A stretch of DNA of 7,529 nt from positions 1 through 7,529 of the forward strand of contig JAETTS010000113.1 in the NCBI GenBank assembly GCA_021769025.1, read 5' to 3'. The notes beneath the pieces were generated by a model. It was not told the DNA's origin, did not search any database, and saw only the letters and a list, made by a program, of their open reading frames with translations. Position 1 is the stretch's first letter. Every line of letters begins with the position of its first letter. Origin of the DNA: Enterocloster bolteae (lineage in GTDB: Bacteria > Bacillota_A > Clostridia > Lachnospirales > Lachnospiraceae). The translations under genes were made by a program, and so were the position numbers. Positions 4,983 through 7,529 of the stretch are shown one piece after another.

Positions 4983-6353
4983 ATGGAAGATAGAGACGAT
5001 ATGCTTATGGATCATGTGAATACCAATTCCAGACCAGGTGACTTAAAGATTACGGACATAAGGGTAGCTGATATTGTAGGGGCTCCCATGCATTGTACCC
5101 TGGTAAAGGTTTATACAAACCAGGGACTGGTGGGCTATGGAGAAGTCAGGGACGGCGGGTCCCGCAATTATGTGCTGGCACTTAAAAGCCGTCTTATAGG
5201 CGAGAATCCCTGCAATATTGATAAGCTGTTCCGCAGGATTAAACAGTTCGGAGGCCCTGCCAGACAGGGCGGCGGAGTATGCGGCATAGAGCTTGCCCTC
5301 TGGGACCTGGCGGGAAAAGCATATGGGGTACCGGTGTATCAGATGCTGGGAGGTAAATTCAGGGACCGCATCAGAATGTACTGCGATACGGATATCGAGG
5401 GAAAACATACCGGCAAGGAAATGGGGGAAGCCCTTAAAAAGAGGATGGAGAAGGGATTTACTTTCCTGAAAATGGATTTGGGAATCGATCTTCTGTATGA
5501 CATTCCGGGGGCGTTGTGCGCGCCGTTAGGCATGGTCGGGGATTTAAACCAGTCGTCCAGGACATATGAGGCCATCAGCCGCAGGCTGACTCCGGAAAAG
5601 AGGAGCTTAAGGAACCGGATGTATGACATGCAGAATATTCCCCATCCGTTTACAGGGGTCCAGGTAACGGAATATGGTTATGATATTCTGGAGCAGTATG
5701 TAAAGGATGTTAGAAGTGTGATTGGGTATGAGATTCCTCTGGCTATTGACCATTTCGGGCATATAGGCGTGGAATCCTGCATCAGGCTGGCCAGAAGGAT
5801 TGAGAAGTACAATATCGCATGGATGGAGGACCTGATACCCTGGCAGCTGACAGACCAGTACGTAAGGCTGAGAAATTCCACCACAGTGCCCATTTGTACA
5901 GGTGAGGACATATATCTGAAAGAGAATTTCCGTCCTCTTATGGAACGGGGAGGCGTATCAGTCATCCATCCGGATATTCTGACCAGCGGTGGCATACTGG
6001 AGAACAAGAAAATCGGGGACATGGCACAGGAATACGGAGTGGCCATGGCAGTACATATGGCGGAAAGCCCCATTGCCTGTATGGCAGCGGTCCACAGTAT
6101 TGCAGCCACTGAAAACTTCCTGGCTTTGGAGTTCCATTCCGTGGACGTTCCATGGTGGTCCGACCTGGTAACAGGATTGCCAAATCCAATCGTAGACAAC
6201 GGATATATAACAGTGCCTGACGCGCCGGGGCTTGGGATTGAAAACCTGGAGGATGAAGTGATACGTGAACATCTCCATCCGGATTACCCGGATATGTGGG
6301 CAGATACATCCGATTGGGACAATGATTATTCACATGACCGCACCTGGTCATAA
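4983..6353 (+). CDS. Enolase-superfamily sugar-acid dehydratase (mandelate racemase-like)
   Basis: This 456-residue enzyme probably removes water from a sugar acid to give a 2-keto-3-deoxy acid, using Mg2+. An N-terminal capping domain (about 20-125) precedes a barrel domain. Metal ligands are visible as D256 (LAIDHFGH), E282 (WMED) and E308 (TGED); a catalytic His-Asp dyad is D331 (HPDI) with H358 (AVHMAESP), and E383 sits in LEFHS. The intervals 26, 26, 23 and 27 equal those of mandelate racemase as I recall it (D195, E221, E247, D270, H297), so the active site looks intact. Two features differ. The second strand carries K163-M-D165 instead of K-x-K, and about 60 extra residues lie between it and D256. 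The 20 residues before LKITDIRV are an unusual N-terminal extension, but the AGAGG-like SD (AGAGGA, 4970-4975) supports this ATG. The substrate is unknown; mannonate, gluconate, galactonate and aldarates are all possible. A racemase or epimerase role is less likely given the neighbours. Confidence 0.88.
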   Translation: MEDRDDMLMDHVNTNSRPGDLKITDIRVADIVGAPMHCTLVKVYTNQGLVGYGEVRDGGSRNYVLALKSRLIGENPCNIDKLFRRIKQFGGPARQGGGVCGIELALWDLAGKAYGVPVYQMLGGKFRDRIRMYCDTDIEGKHTGKEMGEALKKRMEKGFTFLKMDLGIDLLYDIPGALCAPLGMVGDLNQSSRTYEAISRRLTPEKRSLRNRMYDMQNIPHPFTGVQVTEYGYDILEQYVKDVRSVIGYEIPLAIDHFGHIGVESCIRLARRIEKYNIAWMEDLIPWQLTDQYVRLRNSTTVPICTGEDIYLKENFRPLMERGGVSVIHPDILTSGGILENKKIGDMAQEYGVAMAVHMAESPIACMAAVHSIAATENFLALEFHSVDVPWWSDLVTGLPNPIVDNGYITVPDAPGLGIENLEDEVIREHLHPDYPDMWADTSDWDNDYSHDRTWS

Positions 6354-6369
6354 TGGGAGAGGGGAAAAT

Positions 6370-7278
6370 ATGATTTATTATACAAGAGATCAGATTATAG
6401 AGTTGACCAGCCGGTGGAAGGGAGAGCGCTTTGAAGACGGAAGGCCCAGGGTACCGGACTATCTTCTGGATAAATTGCGGACCATGACAATTGAGGAGAT
6501 ATGGCTGCCTTTATTTCTTAAGGACTACAAGTTTCAGTTTGAGGGTGAGATGAAGAAGCTGCACGACGGACTGAAACTGGTAGGAAGGGCTGTAACGGCT
6601 GTCTTTATGCCCACAAGACCTGATTTAATGGAAGCTGTCAGGACGGAAGGGGATGCCAGAGGGTATCAGGGTACATGCAACCAGTGGGTGGTTGACCACC
6701 TGCAGGAAGGGGATGTGGTGGTTGCCGACATGTTTGACAAGGTTTGGAACGGCACATTTGTAGGCGGGAATCTGACCACAGCCATCAATGTCAGGACCAG
6801 GACAGGGGGCGCTGTAATATGGGGAGGCGTGCGCGATATCGAGCAGATGCAGAAGATTGACACCCAGGTTTATTACAGGGGAACAGACCCCACCCCCATC
6901 AGGGAATGCCTGATGACATCCTATAACGGACCTGCAAAGATTGGCAAGGCAGTGTGTATGCCCGGCGATATTGTCATGGGCACCACCAGCGGTATCCTGT
7001 TTATCCCCGCATATCTTGTGGAGGAGCTGGTCAACAGCGCTGAAAAATCACATGCCAAGGATATATTTGGTTTTGCCATGCTGGAACAGGGAACATACAG
7101 TGCGGCTGAAATTGACAGCACGGTCTGGCCTGAGGAAATGGTAGACAAAATGATTGATTTTATTGAACATGATTCCTCCTGTGAGAAGTACAGGGGACTG
7201 GACTGGTCCTTGGAAATAAATGCGGCCAGAGGAGATCAGGAAGCGGTGGATGAATTGATGAAGGGGTATCTTGTGTAA
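6370..7278 (+). CDS. RraA-like protein, putative class II keto-acid aldolase
   Basis: The core of this 302-residue protein matches the RraA / HMG-CHA aldolase family: LQEGDVVVAD (111-120), FVGGNLTTAINVRTRTGGAV (130-149), then IWGGVRD with R155-D156 and a YYRGTDPTPI segment (169-177). In known aldolases of this fold the R-D pair binds substrate and divalent metal, so retro-aldol cleavage or decarboxylation of a keto acid is the likely chemistry. Placement right behind a dehydratase fits cleavage of its 2-keto-3-deoxy product to pyruvate plus an aldehyde. It is longer than E. coli RraA (about 160) or HMG aldolase (about 230), with extra N-terminal (1-65) and C-terminal (about 225-302) segments. 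The later motif, usually P-G-D-x-x-x-x-D-x-D-G, is PGDIVMGTTSG (198-208), with both aspartates absent. The ATG at 6370 has GGGAGAGGGG at 6355-6364; a start at 6265 would overlap the dehydratase by 89 bases and is rejected. True RNase E regulation is unlikely in this context. Confidence 0.85.
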   Translation: MIYYTRDQIIELTSRWKGERFEDGRPRVPDYLLDKLRTMTIEEIWLPLFLKDYKFQFEGEMKKLHDGLKLVGRAVTAVFMPTRPDLMEAVRTEGDARGYQGTCNQWVVDHLQEGDVVVADMFDKVWNGTFVGGNLTTAINVRTRTGGAVIWGGVRDIEQMQKIDTQVYYRGTDPTPIRECLMTSYNGPAKIGKAVCMPGDIVMGTTSGILFIPAYLVEELVNSAEKSHAKDIFGFAMLEQGTYSAAEIDSTVWPEEMVDKMIDFIEHDSSCEKYRGLDWSLEINAARGDQEAVDELMKGYLV

Positions 7279-7363
7279 TGGATATCCTGCGTGACAGATA
7301 CCTTATGTAATGGTGATACGGCATCATGCAGACCTGCCAATAAGCGGGCAGAGGGTCAGCCAA

Positions 7364-7416
7364 TTGCAAAACCCCGCCCCATCAGAAATGGCGGTCTGAT
7401 GGAACAGGGATTGCAA
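7364..7416 (+). repeat. Nested inverted repeat with two competing hairpins
   Basis: CCATCAGA (7379-7386) and TCTGATGG (7395-7402) form a perfect 8-bp stem. Outside it CCC/GGG (7372-7374, 7407-7409) and TTGCAA/TTGCAA (7364-7369, 7411-7416) extend the dyad. A second hairpin, CCGCC (7374-7378) with GGCGG (7390-7394), uses the loop of the first and cannot form at the same time. It lies 86 bases after the last gene and no T-tract follows. It may be an mRNA 3' structure or part of a leader for a gene beyond the window. Confidence 0.5.
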
Positions 7417-7451
7417 AGGCCGTATTACATATCACTATTTGTATGAATAGA

Positions 7452-7496
7452 GGGGCATTCGGGAGGGATACCGTCGGTATTCCTCCCGGATGCCTC
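7452..7496 (+). terminator. Long 21-bp hairpin, possible end of the operon transcript
   Basis: Bases 7452-7472 pair with 7476-7496 around a GTC loop, every position pairing when three G-U pairs are counted (7453/7495, 7459/7489, 7467/7481). In a minus-strand transcript those would be A/C mismatches, so a + strand RNA is favoured. The downstream bases (CTCAAAATCATTTATCTT) are only moderately T-rich, so termination would be inefficient by the usual rules. It may instead be a 3' stabilising or processing hairpin. Confidence 0.5.
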
Positions 7497-7529
7497 AAAA
7501 TCATTTATCTTACGCAGGAATCCAAAGCC

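Noticed and set aside
5678..6199. 173-codon frame on the minus strand opposite the dehydratase
   Set aside because: It lies antiparallel within a gene with fully conserved active-site motifs; its translation is rich in Ser/Ile/Pro without a family signature.
6265..6369. N-terminal extension of the RraA-like protein by 35 residues from the ATG at 6265
   Set aside because: It would overlap the dehydratase gene by 89 bases, has no SD, and the ATG at 6370 has a clear purine-rich SD and a normal intergenic gap.
7505..7529. Possible C-terminus of a convergent minus-strand gene entering from the right (stop at 7505-7507)
   Set aside because: Only seven codons would be visible and other frames are equally open, so there is nothing to support a gene; the adjacent hairpin also folds better as + strand RNA.
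1..7529. CRISPR array, tRNA/rRNA genes, insertion sequences or prophage genes
   Set aside because: No regularly spaced repeats, no tRNA-like cloverleaf, no transposase or integrase motifs and no terminal inverted repeats were seen.

Overview
The window reads as part of a Gram-positive, low-to-moderate GC anaerobe of the Clostridia, most likely a Lachnospiraceae relative (Clostridium/Enterocloster type). This is inferred from strong AGGAGG-type ribosome binding sites, a classic TTGACA/TATATT promoter, a lipoprotein-type sugar-binding protein, a binding-protein transporter with no ATPase gene beside it, and AT-rich intergenic DNA next to GC-richer genes. The species cannot be fixed from this sequence alone.

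Layout. Positions 1-171 are the 3' end of a secreted CAP/SCP-domain (YkwD-like) protein, closed by a strong intrinsic terminator at 187-228. A roughly 500-base gap (229-732) carries no convincing gene but much regulatory structure: a perfect 8-bp inverted repeat (374-394), a near-consensus promoter (529-557) overlapped by a dyad (527-550), an intrinsic-terminator-like hairpin placed almost directly at the start of transcription (577-610), three copies of a repeat with core AAACCGYTCYACY (574-592, 619-637, 632-650) and a weaker extended -10 promoter (692-700).

Positions 733-7278 hold six tightly packed genes on the + strand that look like one operon: a LacI-family regulator; a lipoprotein solute-binding protein whose start overlaps the regulator's stop; two CUT1-type ABC permeases; an enolase-superfamily (mandelate racemase-like) sugar-acid dehydratase; and a long RraA-like protein related to the class II HMG/CHA aldolases. 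No ATPase, glycoside hydrolase or kinase is present.

Proposed logic (inference): the binding protein and permeases import a sugar acid or a conjugate containing one, powered by a shared ATPase encoded elsewhere. The dehydratase removes water to give a 2-keto-3-deoxy acid, and the RraA-like protein cleaves or otherwise processes that keto acid. The LacI protein senses the substrate or an intermediate and controls the promoter region through the repeats. The substrate is not identifiable from sequence. The final 250 bases (7279-7529) contain no supported gene but hold successive RNA-like hairpins, including a 21-bp stem with three G-U pairs that folds fully only as + strand RNA.
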